Part shown: positions 34,397 to 42,663 of the stretch, one piece after another
Position numbering within the stretch: position 1 is the stretch's first letter
How the letters are laid out: every line of letters begins with the position of its first letter
Made by a program: the position numbers and the translations under genes
Notes under the pieces: generated by a model
What the model saw: only the letters and a program-made list of their open reading frames with translations
Database searches by the model: none
What the model was told of the DNA's origin: nothing
Source of the DNA: Actinomycetospora lutea
GTDB taxonomy: Bacteria; Actinomycetota; Actinomycetes; Mycobacteriales; Pseudonocardiaceae
Length of the DNA stretch: 64,000 nucleotides
Direction of reading: 5' to 3'
Assembly (NCBI RefSeq): GCF_028737205.1
Contig: NZ_JAQZAL010000006.1
Span: 1-64,000 of the forward strand

Positions 34397-35020
34397 ATGC
34401 CGACGGCGACCCGGCAGGCCTACTTCGACCAGGCGCTGCGCGTGCTCGCGCGCGAGGGCCGCAACGGCCTGCGCATCGGCAAGCTCTGCGCGGCGGTGGG
34501 CGTCACCAGCGGCTCCTTCTACCACCACTTCGGCAGCTGGGAGGGCTTCGTCGCCGCGCTGCTCGAGCACTGGGAGCGTGAGGAGGTCGGCCGGATCGTC
34601 GAGCTGGTCCACGCCAGCGACGACCCCGTGGAGCGCGTGACGCTGATGAAGCACCTGGCGCTGACGATCCCGCACGAGGCCGAGACCGCGATCCGCGCCT
34701 GGGCTACGGTCGACCCGACGGTCGAGGCGGCCCAGCGCGCGGTCGACCGGGGCCGCGTGCAGGCCCTCGCCGACGTGCTCGCCCCCGTCGTCGGCGACGC
34801 CCGGGCCCGCGCCCGCCTCGCCGCGCTCGGGATCGCGGTGCTCGCCGGGCACCAGCAGATCGCGGGCGTCGTCGACGTCGAGCTCTCGGCGCTGCTCGAC
34901 GAGTTCGAGGCGGCGGTGCGCAACCACGCCGACGCCGGCTGGGAGTCCCCGGAGCGGGTGGCGGACCCGTGGCGGACCGGCGCGCCGACCCGCGGGCTCC
35001 CGGCGCACGAGGATCGGTGA
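34397..35020 (+). CDS. TetR family regulator divergent from the acyl-CoA synthetase
   Basis: A 207-residue TetR protein from ATG 34397 with GGGAGGAC upstream. The DNA-binding domain is at about 5-52: YFDQALRVLAREGRNGLRIGKLC, then GVTSGSFYHHFGSWEGFVAALLEHW, with FYHHF as the recognition-helix end. The intergenic region of 92 bases contains an AT-rich patch (GTAGAGTAGATTATGTTG) that probably includes a -10 element. No copy of the ACAGTCA-N4-KGAC operator is present here, so this repressor most likely has its own site and acts on the adjacent synthetase. Confidence 0.85.
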   Translation: MPTATRQAYFDQALRVLAREGRNGLRIGKLCAAVGVTSGSFYHHFGSWEGFVAALLEHWEREEVGRIVELVHASDDPVERVTLMKHLALTIPHEAETAIRAWATVDPTVEAAQRAVDRGRVQALADVLAPVVGDARARARLAALGIAVLAGHQQIAGVVDVELSALLDEFEAAVRNHADAGWESPERVADPWRTGAPTRGLPAHEDR

Positions 35021-35038
35021 CCGCTGGCCTCCGACGCC

Positions 35039-35614
35039 CTACCCCGGCTGACCGCCGCTCGGACCCGGCGTCCTGCCGGTGCGCTCCGCCAGGCCACGCG
35101 GGATCACCAGGACGGGGCACGCGGCTTCGCGGACACAGCGGCTGCTCACCGAGCCCAGGAGCGCAGAGGTCGTGCGGCCGCGCCCACGGGACCCCACCAC
35201 GAGCACGTCGGCGTCGGTGGCGGCGTGGAGGACGAGGCCGGCGGCGTCGGGCCCCTGGTCGACGTGGACCTCGACGTCGGGGACCTCGTCGCCGATCAGC
35301 GCGGCGATGCTCTCTTTCAGGCGCTGACGGGCGACGACCTCCATCTCGGCCAGCGAGGGCGTCCCCGACTCCCGCGCGGCAACCGTGGTGTCCCAGACGT
35401 CCCGGATCTTCCAGGCCCAGACCACGCGCAGCGTGCTGTTCGTCAGCCGGGTGAGCGAGGCCGCCCAGCGGACGGCCTCGGCGGCGTCCTCCGAGCCGTC
35501 GAAACCGACCACGACCCGGACGATGCCCTGGGCGCGAACGCCGTCCATCGCGCGACTCGACGGTTGCCCGCCGTCGTCGGGGTCGGCAGACCTCGGTGCT
35601 CCGTCCACGAGCAC
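35039..35614 (-). CDS. Universal stress protein (single domain)
   Basis: A UspA-family protein of about 191 residues. After a polar leader, the fold begins IVRVVVGFDGSEDAAEAVRWAASLT and ends VLVVGSRGRGRTTSALLGSVSSRCVREAACPVLVIP. The ATP-binding G-2x-G-9x-G(S/T) motif is present in GSRGRG...GSVS. GTG 35614 is chosen for GAGAGGGGC just upstream; ATG 35548 would give a shorter leader but has no ribosome binding site. It diverges from a tandem-domain Usp across 84 bases, and the two may be coregulated. Its role in stress or dormancy is a family-level inference. Confidence 0.82.
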   Translation of the reverse strand: MLVDGAPRSADPDDGGQPSSRAMDGVRAQGIVRVVVGFDGSEDAAEAVRWAASLTRLTNSTLRVVWAWKIRDVWDTTVAARESGTPSLAEMEVVARQRLKESIAALIGDEVPDVEVHVDQGPDAAGLVLHAATDADVLVVGSRGRGRTTSALLGSVSSRCVREAACPVLVIPRGLAERTGRTPGPSGGQPG

Positions 35615-35698
35615 GCCCCTCTCGCGATCGTCGGGAACCGGTGTCGCATTCGTCCGATCCCGTCGCCGCCCGGGTGCGGGTGACGGCATACTCGCGGT

Positions 35699-36556
35699 GT
35701 GACGGAGGGACGAAGCGGACAGGCAGCGGGTGCGGTCATCCTCGTCGGCTTCGACGGCTCGCGGGAAGCGTCCGGGGCGATCGCCGTTGGTGCGCGGGTG
35801 CTGCCCGAGGTGGCGGCCCGCGTGGTCACGGTGTGGGCGCCGCCCGGTACGGACCCGGTGCTGCGACGCCGGATCACGCGTCGGGCCCGCACCCTCGACG
35901 AGCTCGGCACATGGATCGAGCACGAGTGTGCCGCCGCCGCCGAGGACGTCGCCGCCGACGGGGCGGCGTTGGCGCGGGCCGCCGGGTGGCGCGCCGAGCC
36001 GCTCGCCCACCGCGGACACGGCGATCCGGGGGCCGTGCTCGCGCGCCTGGCCGGGGAGCTGCCCGCGGCGGCTGTCGTGGTCGGCTCGCGGGGGCTGGGC
36101 GGCGCGGCCGCGCTCTTGGGCAGCGTCTCCGATCTCGCGGTGCACCACAGCCCGGTGCCCGTGCTCGTCGTGCCCCCGCTGCTCCACGCCGAGCGCGCGG
36201 CCGCGGCGACCGGTCCGGTCCTCGTCGGGCACGACGGTTCCGCGGGCGCCGAGCACGCCCGGGTCACGGCGGGCGCGCTGCTACCCGGGCGCGCACAGGT
36301 CGTGGTCCACGTCGGGGCGGGCTCGGGGGTCGCGGAGGCCGGGCCTCCGGACGCCGTCGCCGTGACCGGGCACGGGCGGGGTGCCCGCGCGATCGCCGCG
36401 GCCCTGGACGCGGAGGCGGTGGCGCGCGACGCCGGGGTCGTCGTGGTCGGGACGCGCGGGCGGACGGCACTGCGCGAGGTCGTGCTCGGGAGCGCGGCGA
36501 TGGCGGTGCTCCACCACGTGCACCGTCCCGTCCTGGTCGTGCCTCAGTCGGCGTAG
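35699..36556 (+). CDS. Universal stress protein with two Usp domains
   Basis: A 285-residue protein with two tandem Usp domains. Domain 1 (about 12-160) runs from AVILVGFDGSREASGAIAVGARVL to VVVGSRGLGGAAALLGSVSDLAVHHSPVPVLVVP. Domain 2 (about 170-283) runs from GPVLVGHDGSAGAEHARVTAGALL to VVVGTRGRTALREVVLGSAAMAVLHHVHRPVLVVP. Both have the nucleotide motif, so ATP binding is likely. Domain 2 is shortened in its middle. It starts at GTG 35699, and a CATACT element 12 bases upstream could serve as a -10 box. It overlaps the end of the opposing isomerase gene by 13 bases. Confidence 0.85.
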   Translation: MTEGRSGQAAGAVILVGFDGSREASGAIAVGARVLPEVAARVVTVWAPPGTDPVLRRRITRRARTLDELGTWIEHECAAAAEDVAADGAALARAAGWRAEPLAHRGHGDPGAVLARLAGELPAAAVVVGSRGLGGAAALLGSVSDLAVHHSPVPVLVVPPLLHAERAAAATGPVLVGHDGSAGAEHARVTAGALLPGRAQVVVHVGAGSGVAEAGPPDAVAVTGHGRGARAIAAALDAEAVARDAGVVVVGTRGRTALREVVLGSAAMAVLHHVHRPVLVVPQSA

Positions 36557-37383
36557 TCCGGGGCGCGGCCCTGGGTGAACGCGGTGACGGCCTCGGTGAG
36601 GTCGTCGGAGATCAGCGCCGAGGCGTTCCACGTGGCGATCTGGTCGAGGCCGTCGGCGATCGTGTGGTCGCGGGCGTAGGTGATGGCATGCTTGGTGCCG
36701 CGCAGGGCCAGTGGCGACTTGGCGGCGAGCCCGCGCGCGACCTCCGTGACGTGGGCGAGGAGGACCTCGGGGTCCTCGGTGTCGACGCACGCGTTGACCA
36801 GGCCCATGGCCTCGGCCTCGCCGCCGCGCACGTCGCGGCAGGTGTAGGCCATCTCGCGCACCCGGCCCTCGCCGACGAGGCGCGGCAGGCGCTGGAGCAC
36901 GCCGACGTCGGCGGCGAGGCCCATGTCGACCTCCTTGAGCGAGAACCTCGTGCGCGGGGTCGCGTAGCGCAGGTCGCACACCACGGCGAGGTCGAGCCCG
37001 GCGCCGACGCACGCGCCCTGGATCGCCGCGAGCACGGGCACGCGGCAGCGCTCGACGGTGGTCAGCACGTCCTGCAGGTCGAGGATCAGGCGGCGCAGCG
37101 CCTCGCGCGCCCGGCCCGGGTCGGCGCCGGCCGGCGCCATGCCCTGGATCTCGGCGAGCATCGAGAGGTCGATGCCGGCGCAGAAGTGCCTGCCCGCGCC
37201 GGTGAGCACCACCGCGCGCACCCCGGGCTCCTCGTCGAGCGCGCGGAAGGTCGTGCGCAGCTCGTGCCACAGCGTCCGGTCCAGGGCGTTCGCCGCCTGC
37301 GGGCGCTCGAGGCGCACCGTCGCGACGCCGCCGTCGCGGGTGACCGAGAGTGCCGTCGTCGCGTCCACGTCCAGCGTGCTCAC
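36544..37383 (-). CDS. Enoyl-CoA hydratase/isomerase family, ECH1-like dienoyl-CoA isomerase
   Basis: A 279-residue crotonase starting at GTG 37383, with AAGGGAGC upstream. The oxyanion region is AIQGACVGAGLDLAVVCDLRYAT. GAGRHFCAGIDLSML and KEVDMGLAADVGVLQRLPRLVGEG closely follow delta-3,5-delta-2,4-dienoyl-CoA isomerase (ECH1), with Asp in CAGIDL and Glu/Asp in KEVDMGLAADVG, rather than simple hydratases. That enzyme moves double bonds so unsaturated chains can be degraded. It faces the ferredoxin-reductase-P450 unit across 216 bases that hold a palindrome. Confidence 0.82.
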   Translation of the reverse strand: MSTLDVDATTALSVTRDGGVATVRLERPQAANALDRTLWHELRTTFRALDEEPGVRAVVLTGAGRHFCAGIDLSMLAEIQGMAPAGADPGRAREALRRLILDLQDVLTTVERCRVPVLAAIQGACVGAGLDLAVVCDLRYATPRTRFSLKEVDMGLAADVGVLQRLPRLVGEGRVREMAYTCRDVRGGEAEAMGLVNACVDTEDPEVLLAHVTEVARGLAAKSPLALRGTKHAITYARDHTIADGLDQIATWNASALISDDLTEAVTAFTQGRAPDYAD

Positions 37384-37521
37384 GTGCCGTGCTCCCTTCG
37401 CCGTCCACCCGGAGTTCGCCGAGCACGTTCTCATGCCCGGAACGCCGGGGCGCGCCACGAGGTTGAGCGGCGGGGCGTGACCGTGGGTGGTGGGATGGTG
37501 ACACAGGTCTCGCATCCGTAG

Positions 37522-37537
37522 CACAACGTACGTTATG
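37522..37537. promoter_or_regulatory. Palindrome in the divergent promoter of the P450 unit
   Basis: CAcAACGTACGTTaTG contains the perfect 10-base palindrome AACGTACGTT (37525-37534) with CA/TG outer arms. It lies 63 bases upstream of the ferredoxin start, between two divergent units, where a TetR-type operator would be expected. The binding protein is unknown. Confidence 0.45.
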
Positions 37538-37599
37538 GTCGCCGGCGCGGCCCCGGGCGAGAGCTGCCACGGAGGACACCACCCGCGAGGAGGCACCTG

Positions 37600-37794
37600 A
37601 TGAAGATCAACGTGGACTGGGACCGGTGCACGGGGATGGGCATGTGCGAGTCGCTCGCCCCCGACGTGTTCGAGGTCGACGACGACGGCTCGCTGATCGT
37701 GCACGCCGAGGAGGTCCCGGAGGGGATGGAGAGCGACGTCCGCGAGGCCGTCGCCGCCTGCCCGACCGAGGCCCTGTCGCTCGAGGGCGAGTGA
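37600..37794 (+). CDS. 3Fe-4S ferredoxin for cytochrome P450
   Basis: A 64-residue ferredoxin starting at ATG 37600 with GAGGAGGCAC upstream. Three cysteines are placed for a [3Fe-4S] cluster: Cys10 and Cys16 in DRCTGMGMCESLAPDVF and Cys54 in VAACPTEAL. The residue where a fourth cluster ligand would sit is methionine. Such proteins carry electrons to P450s. It is the first gene of a unit with an FAD reductase five bases downstream and a P450 after that, giving a complete electron chain. Confidence 0.92.
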   Translation: MKINVDWDRCTGMGMCESLAPDVFEVDDDGSLIVHAEEVPEGMESDVREAVAACPTEALSLEGE

Positions 37795-37798
37795 GCGC

Positions 37799-39064
37799 GT
37801 GACGCACCTAGTGGTGGTCGGGGCGTCGCTGGCCGGGCTGCGGGCCGTGGAGGCCGTCCGGCGCGACGGGTTCGACGGGGACGTGACGCTGGTCGGGGCC
37901 GAGGAGCACCTGCCCTACGACCGGCCCCCGCTGTCGAAGGAGTACCTCTCCGCCGACGAGATCGCCGACCCGCGCTACCGCGAGGAGGAGACCTTCGCCG
38001 GCGACCTCGACGTCGAGCTGGTGCTCGGCACCCCGGCCACCGCCCTGGACAGCGCGGCCCGCACGGTCGCCGTCGGGGAGCGCACGCTGTCCTACGACGG
38101 GCTGGTCATCGCCACCGGCGCGCACGCCCGGGTGCTGCCGGGCACCGAGGACATCGCCGGGGTGCACACGGTGCGCACCCTCGACGACGCGATCGCCCTG
38201 CGCGCCGCGCTGCGCGCCGAGCACGCGCGGCGGCTGACCGTGGTCGGGGCCGGGTTCATCGGCTCGGAGGTAGCCGCGGTCGGGCGCAAGCTGGGCCTGG
38301 AGGTGACGATCCTCGAGGCGCTGGAGACCCCGCTGGCCCGGGCGGTGGGGGAGCGGATGGGCCGCGCGCTGACCCACCTGCACCGCCGGCACGGCACCGA
38401 GGTGCGCACCGGGGTCGCCGTGGAGGAGGTGCTGGCGGAGAACGGGCACGTGCGCGGCGTGCGCCTGGGCGACGGCACCGAGATGGCGACCGACGTCCTG
38501 GTCGTGGGGATCGGGGCCCGGCCGGCCACCGAGTGGCTGGAGGGCTCGGGGCTGACGATCGACGACGGGGTCGTGGCCGACGAGACCCTCGCCGCGGCGC
38601 CCGGGGTGTACGTGGCGGGGGACGTGGCGCGGTGGCCGAACGCGCTGTTCACCGACGTCGCCGAGGGGACCATGCGCCTCGAGCACTGGACCTCGGCGGC
38701 CGACCAGGGCGGGCGCGCGGCGCGCCACGCCGTCGACCCCGCGGCCGCGACGCCCTACGAGACCGTCCCCTACTTCTGGTCGGACTGGTACGACGGCCGC
38801 GTCCAGTTCGTCGGGATCGCCGCGGGCGAGGACATCGAGGTCGTGGCCGGCGACGACGCGCAGGGCGGCCCGTTCACCGCGATCTACCGCGCCGGCGACC
38901 GGATCGTGGGCGCGCTGGCGGTGGACATGCCCGCCGAGGTCATGAAGTACCGCCGGCTCATCGGCGGGCGCAAGACGTGGGACGACGCGCTGGAGCTCGC
39001 CGAGCAGCGACGCCGGCAGCGCGAGGAGAAGGCCCGACAGCGAGCCGAGGGAGCCTGCACGTGA
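37799..39064 (+). CDS. FAD-dependent ferredoxin reductase
   Basis: A 421-residue flavoprotein of the BphA4/putidaredoxin-reductase family. VVVGASLAGLRAVEAVRRDGFDG is the FAD motif, PYDRPPLSKEYL the conserved FAD loop, and RLTVVGAGFIGSEVAAVGRKLGLEVTILEA the NAD(P)H motif. GVYVAGDVARWPN is the second FAD contact, and a C-terminal reductase domain includes YFWSDWYDGRVQFVG. It starts at GTG 37799 and ends with GTGA overlapping the P450 start. It should pass electrons from NAD(P)H to the adjacent ferredoxin. Confidence 0.93.
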   Translation: MTHLVVVGASLAGLRAVEAVRRDGFDGDVTLVGAEEHLPYDRPPLSKEYLSADEIADPRYREEETFAGDLDVELVLGTPATALDSAARTVAVGERTLSYDGLVIATGAHARVLPGTEDIAGVHTVRTLDDAIALRAALRAEHARRLTVVGAGFIGSEVAAVGRKLGLEVTILEALETPLARAVGERMGRALTHLHRRHGTEVRTGVAVEEVLAENGHVRGVRLGDGTEMATDVLVVGIGARPATEWLEGSGLTIDDGVVADETLAAAPGVYVAGDVARWPNALFTDVAEGTMRLEHWTSAADQGGRAARHAVDPAAATPYETVPYFWSDWYDGRVQFVGIAAGEDIEVVAGDDAQGGPFTAIYRAGDRIVGALAVDMPAEVMKYRRLIGGRKTWDDALELAEQRRRQREEKARQRAEGACT

Positions 39065-40341
39065 CCACCACGGCGGACGAGCCCGACATCGACCCGCTCG
39101 ACCTGTCCTCCCTGGACTTCTGGGGCCGGCCGATGACCGAGCGGGACGCGACGTTCGCCGAGCTGCGCCGGGAGCGGCCGATCTCGTGGCACCGCCCGCC
39201 GGAGGGCATGCTCATGCCCAGCGCGGACGACCCGGGGTTCTGGGCCGTGGTGCGCCACGAGGACATCGGCTACGTCAGCAAGAACGCGAAGCTCTTCTGC
39301 TCGGGGCAGGGCGTGCAGTTCCAGGACGCGCCGCCGGAGATCCTCGAGGCGACCCAGTCGTTCCTCGCGATGGACGCGCCCCGGCACACGAAGCTGCGCA
39401 AGATCGTCAGCGCGGCGTTCACGCCGAAGCAGGTCGCCCGCGTCGAGGACCGCATCGCGCAGCGCGCCCGCACGATCGTCGACCAGCTGCTCGACCGGCT
39501 CTCCGACGGCGCCGACGGCGACTTCGTGCAGCTCGTGGCCAAGCAGCTGCCGAGGGGCACGATCTACGACCTCATGGGCGCGCCCGAGGAGCACCAGGAC
39601 TCGCTCGCCGAGGCCGCCGACCTGCTGGTCGCGACCAACGACCCCGACGTGCTGGAGAACCTCGGCCTCGAGGACCCGATCGCGGCCGCCGGGCAGGCGC
39701 TGATGAACCTCCTGGGCCCGGCGATGGAGCTGGTCGAGGCCCGCCGCAAGGACCCCCGCGACGACCTCATGACCAACCTCGTGTCGGCCGAGGTCGACGG
39801 CGAGAGCCTCACCGACCAGGAGATCGGCGCGTTCTTCGTGCTCCTGTCGGTGGCCGGCAATGACACCACCCGCAACACCATCGCCCACTCGGTGCTTCGG
39901 CTCCAGGAGAACCCCGACCAGCGGGCGTGGCTCCTCGAGGACCTCGACGGCCGGATGCATCCCGCCGTCGAGGAGTTCGTGCGGCACGCGTCGCCGGTGC
40001 TGACGTTCCGCCGCACGGCGGTCGAGGACACCGAGCTGCGCGGGCACCGGATCGCCGCGGGCGACAAGGTCGTCATGTTCTACGAGTCGGGCAACCGGGA
40101 CGACGAGGTCTTCACCGACCCGCAGCGTTTCGACCTGTCCCGTGACCCGAACCCGCACGTCGGCTTCGGGGGTGGCGGACCGCACTTCTGCATGGGCAAC
40201 ATGCTCGCGCGCACCCAGTTGCGGCAGATCTTCGCGCAGCTCCTGACGCGGGCCCCGGGCCTGACGGTGGGACGACCGGAGATGCTGCGCAGCAACTTCG
40301 TGCACGCGGTCAAGACCATGCCCTGCTCGCTCGGGGGCTGA
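39061..40341 (+). CDS. Cytochrome P450 (CYP124/CYP125-like)
   Basis: A 426-residue P450. The I-helix motif is VAGNDTTRNTI; the ExxR helix is in VEEFVRHASPVLTFRRTA; the heme loop is FGGGGPHFCMGNMLAR, with Cys377 as the thiolate. ANRD-type NRDDEVFTDPQRFDL and NPHVGFGGGGPHFC resemble the actinobacterial CYP124/125/142 group that omega-hydroxylates methyl-branched lipids and sterol side chains. GTG 39061 overlaps the reductase stop, giving translational coupling. With its own ferredoxin and reductase, and an ECH1-like isomerase opposite, a role at the start of branched-lipid or sterol catabolism is reasonable but inferred. Confidence 0.93.
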   Translation: MTTTADEPDIDPLDLSSLDFWGRPMTERDATFAELRRERPISWHRPPEGMLMPSADDPGFWAVVRHEDIGYVSKNAKLFCSGQGVQFQDAPPEILEATQSFLAMDAPRHTKLRKIVSAAFTPKQVARVEDRIAQRARTIVDQLLDRLSDGADGDFVQLVAKQLPRGTIYDLMGAPEEHQDSLAEAADLLVATNDPDVLENLGLEDPIAAAGQALMNLLGPAMELVEARRKDPRDDLMTNLVSAEVDGESLTDQEIGAFFVLLSVAGNDTTRNTIAHSVLRLQENPDQRAWLLEDLDGRMHPAVEEFVRHASPVLTFRRTAVEDTELRGHRIAAGDKVVMFYESGNRDDEVFTDPQRFDLSRDPNPHVGFGGGGPHFCMGNMLARTQLRQIFAQLLTRAPGLTVGRPEMLRSNFVHAVKTMPCSLGG

Positions 40342-40374
40342 GCACGTCCCCGACGGGACGGTGAGGGGGCGCAG

Positions 40375-42663
40375 GTGTCGACGCTGGTCCTGTCGGGCGC
40401 ACGGTCGCGGGTCGAGCGGGAGCTCGTGCGCGAGTGGACCGCGACGACCTACGGCGACGACGGGGTGCGGGTCGTCCCCGACGACGGCCGCGATCTCGCC
40501 GGCGCGCTCGACGGCGCGGGCCCGGACACCACCGTCGTGCCGGTCCGCGTGGTGTGGCCGCCGGCCGAGCGGGCCTCCTCGGACCCGCCCGCGCTCTCCG
40601 ACCTGCTCTCGCTGAGCGCCCGGCGCCGCGGGCTGCGCCACGCGCACGCCCGCGTGCGGGGCTGGTCGGCGTCGCGGGGTCGGGTGGTCGCGGGCGATGC
40701 GGCGACGCTGGCGCAGCTGCGCCGCGAGGGCGACCGCGAGCTCGGCGCCCCCGACGGCGCCGGCTTCGTGGCGTTCGTGCGCCGCCGGGCCACGCTGGCC
40801 TGCGACCGCGCCGAGCGCCGGCTCACCGGCGACCGCTACAAGGTCCCGCGGCTCATGGCCGAGCAGATCGTCGCGTCGGCCGCGGTCCGCGAGCGCGCCG
40901 CCGCCCTCGCCGGCGAGCTCGGCCTGGGCGTGGACGAGGTGCTCGGCCGCACCGCATCGTGCCTGGAGGAGATGGCCGCGGTGCAGAGCCCGCCCGCCAT
41001 CGAGGCGTTCCGCTCGGTGATGAGCCCGCTGCACCGCCGGGCCTGGGAGCTCGACGTCGACACCTCGAGCCTGGGCGACCTGCGCGAACAGGGCCGCGCC
41101 CGGCCGCTGGTGTTCCTGCCGTCGCACCGCAGCTACGCCGACCCGCTGGTGCTCGCCGAGGTGCTGCACGCCCACGACTTCCCCCGCAACCACGTCCTCG
41201 GCGGCAACAACCTCGCGTTCTGGCCGCTCGGCACGCTCGGGCGCCGCGCCGGGATCGTGTTCATCCGGCGCAGTTTCGGCGACGACGCGGTCTACAAGTT
41301 CGCGGTCCGCGAGTACTTCGGTCACCTGCTCGACAAGCGCTTCAACCTCGAGTGGTACATCGAGGGCGGCCGCACCCGCACCGGCAAGCTGCGCCCGCCG
41401 AAGTACGGGCTGCTGCGCTACCTCGTCGACGCCGCCGACCAGCTCCCCGAGGACTCGCCCGGCCGCGACCCGCTGCTCGTGCCGGTGTCGCTGCACTACG
41501 ACCAGCTCCACGAGGTCGGGGCGCTCGCGGCCGAGCAGGGCGGCGCGGGCAAGAAGGCCGAGGGGCTCGGGTGGCTCGCCGGCTACATGCGCGACCAGCA
41601 GCGCCGCATCGGCTCCGCCCGCATCCGCTTCGGCGAGCCGATCCCGCTGCGCGGCGCCCTGCGCGACGCCGGCGAGGGCACCGCCCAGCTGGAGAAGGTC
41701 GCCTTCCGGGTCTGCCTGGGGATCAACCGCGCGACGCCGGTGACGCCGACCTCGGTGGTCACGTTCGCGCTGCTCGGCGCGGGCGGGCGGGCGCTGACCC
41801 ATCAGCAGGTCCGCGACGTGGTCGCCCCGGTGCGGCGGCTGCTCGCCGACGAGCCGGCCATCGGCGACCTGGACACCGACGACGGGGTCGCCGAGACCCT
41901 CGAGCGCCTCGTGTCGGTCGGCGTCGTCGAGCGCTTCGACGGCGGCCCGCAGACGGTGTGGTCGATCGGGCCCGACCGCCACCACGTCGCCGCCTTCTAC
42001 CGCAACGGCGTGCTGCACCACCTGCTCGACCGCGCGGTGCTGGAGATGGCGCTGTTCGCCGTCGTCGACTCCGGGCGCGAGCTCGCGCACGACGAGGTGC
42101 TGGAGGCCTGCTGGGAGGAGGCGCTGGCCCTGCGCGACATGCTGAAGTTCGAGTTCTTCTTCCCGCGCAAGCGTGAGTTCCGCGACGAGCTGCTCGCCGA
42201 GCTCGAACGCCTCGCTCCCGGCTGGGCGACCACGCCGGCCTCGGCGGGCGGGGCCGCGGCGCTCCTCGGCCGCGCCGACCTGCTCGTCGCGCCCCGGACG
42301 TTGCTGCCGTTCGTCGAGTCGCAGTGGGTGGTCGCGACCGTGCTCGCCGACCACGGTGACGCTTCCGGGGGCGCCCTCGACGACCGCGGCGCGTTCCTCG
42401 ACGCGTGCACCGGACTCGGGCAGCAGTGGTGGCGCCAGCAGCTGCTCCAGGGCGCCGACGCCGTGTCCCGCGAGCTGTTCACCACGGCGCTGCGGGCCGC
42501 CGACAACCGCGGGCTGCTCGGCGCGGACGCCACGCAGGAGGCCCGCGCCGCCTGGCGCGACGAGGTCGCCGCCGTCCGCGACCGGCTGCGTCGCGCCGGC
42601 GAGCGCGAGGGCGAGCTGCGCGCCGACGTGTTCGGAGGGGTGCCCGGTGCCGCGCAGCAGTGA
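40375..42663 (+). CDS. plsB: Glycerol-3-phosphate 1-O-acyltransferase (PlsB)
   Basis: A 762-residue acyltransferase for the first step of glycerolipid synthesis. The HX4D motif is LPSHRSYADPLV at about 251. It is followed by NNLAFWPLGTLGRRAGIVFIRRSF (block II) and the YIEGGRTRTGKL motif with the glycerol-3-phosphate contacts. LLVPVSLHYDQL is block IV. A long C-terminal helical region follows, as in mycobacterial PlsB2. It starts at GTG 40375. It is the first gene of an overlapping operon: plsB, HAD-plsC, WS/DGAT and two hydrolases, the same order at its start as Rv2482c-Rv2484c of Mycobacterium tuberculosis. Confidence 0.92.
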   Translation: MSTLVLSGARSRVERELVREWTATTYGDDGVRVVPDDGRDLAGALDGAGPDTTVVPVRVVWPPAERASSDPPALSDLLSLSARRRGLRHAHARVRGWSASRGRVVAGDAATLAQLRREGDRELGAPDGAGFVAFVRRRATLACDRAERRLTGDRYKVPRLMAEQIVASAAVRERAAALAGELGLGVDEVLGRTASCLEEMAAVQSPPAIEAFRSVMSPLHRRAWELDVDTSSLGDLREQGRARPLVFLPSHRSYADPLVLAEVLHAHDFPRNHVLGGNNLAFWPLGTLGRRAGIVFIRRSFGDDAVYKFAVREYFGHLLDKRFNLEWYIEGGRTRTGKLRPPKYGLLRYLVDAADQLPEDSPGRDPLLVPVSLHYDQLHEVGALAAEQGGAGKKAEGLGWLAGYMRDQQRRIGSARIRFGEPIPLRGALRDAGEGTAQLEKVAFRVCLGINRATPVTPTSVVTFALLGAGGRALTHQQVRDVVAPVRRLLADEPAIGDLDTDDGVAETLERLVSVGVVERFDGGPQTVWSIGPDRHHVAAFYRNGVLHHLLDRAVLEMALFAVVDSGRELAHDEVLEACWEEALALRDMLKFEFFFPRKREFRDELLAELERLAPGWATTPASAGGAAALLGRADLLVAPRTLLPFVESQWVVATVLADHGDASGGALDDRGAFLDACTGLGQQWWRQQLLQGADAVSRELFTTALRAADNRGLLGADATQEARAAWRDEVAAVRDRLRRAGEREGELRADVFGGVPGAAQQ

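Noticed and set aside
37797-38728. Long minus-strand frame opposite the ferredoxin reductase
   Set aside because: Antisense shadow with His/Gly/Arg-rich composition and no domain.
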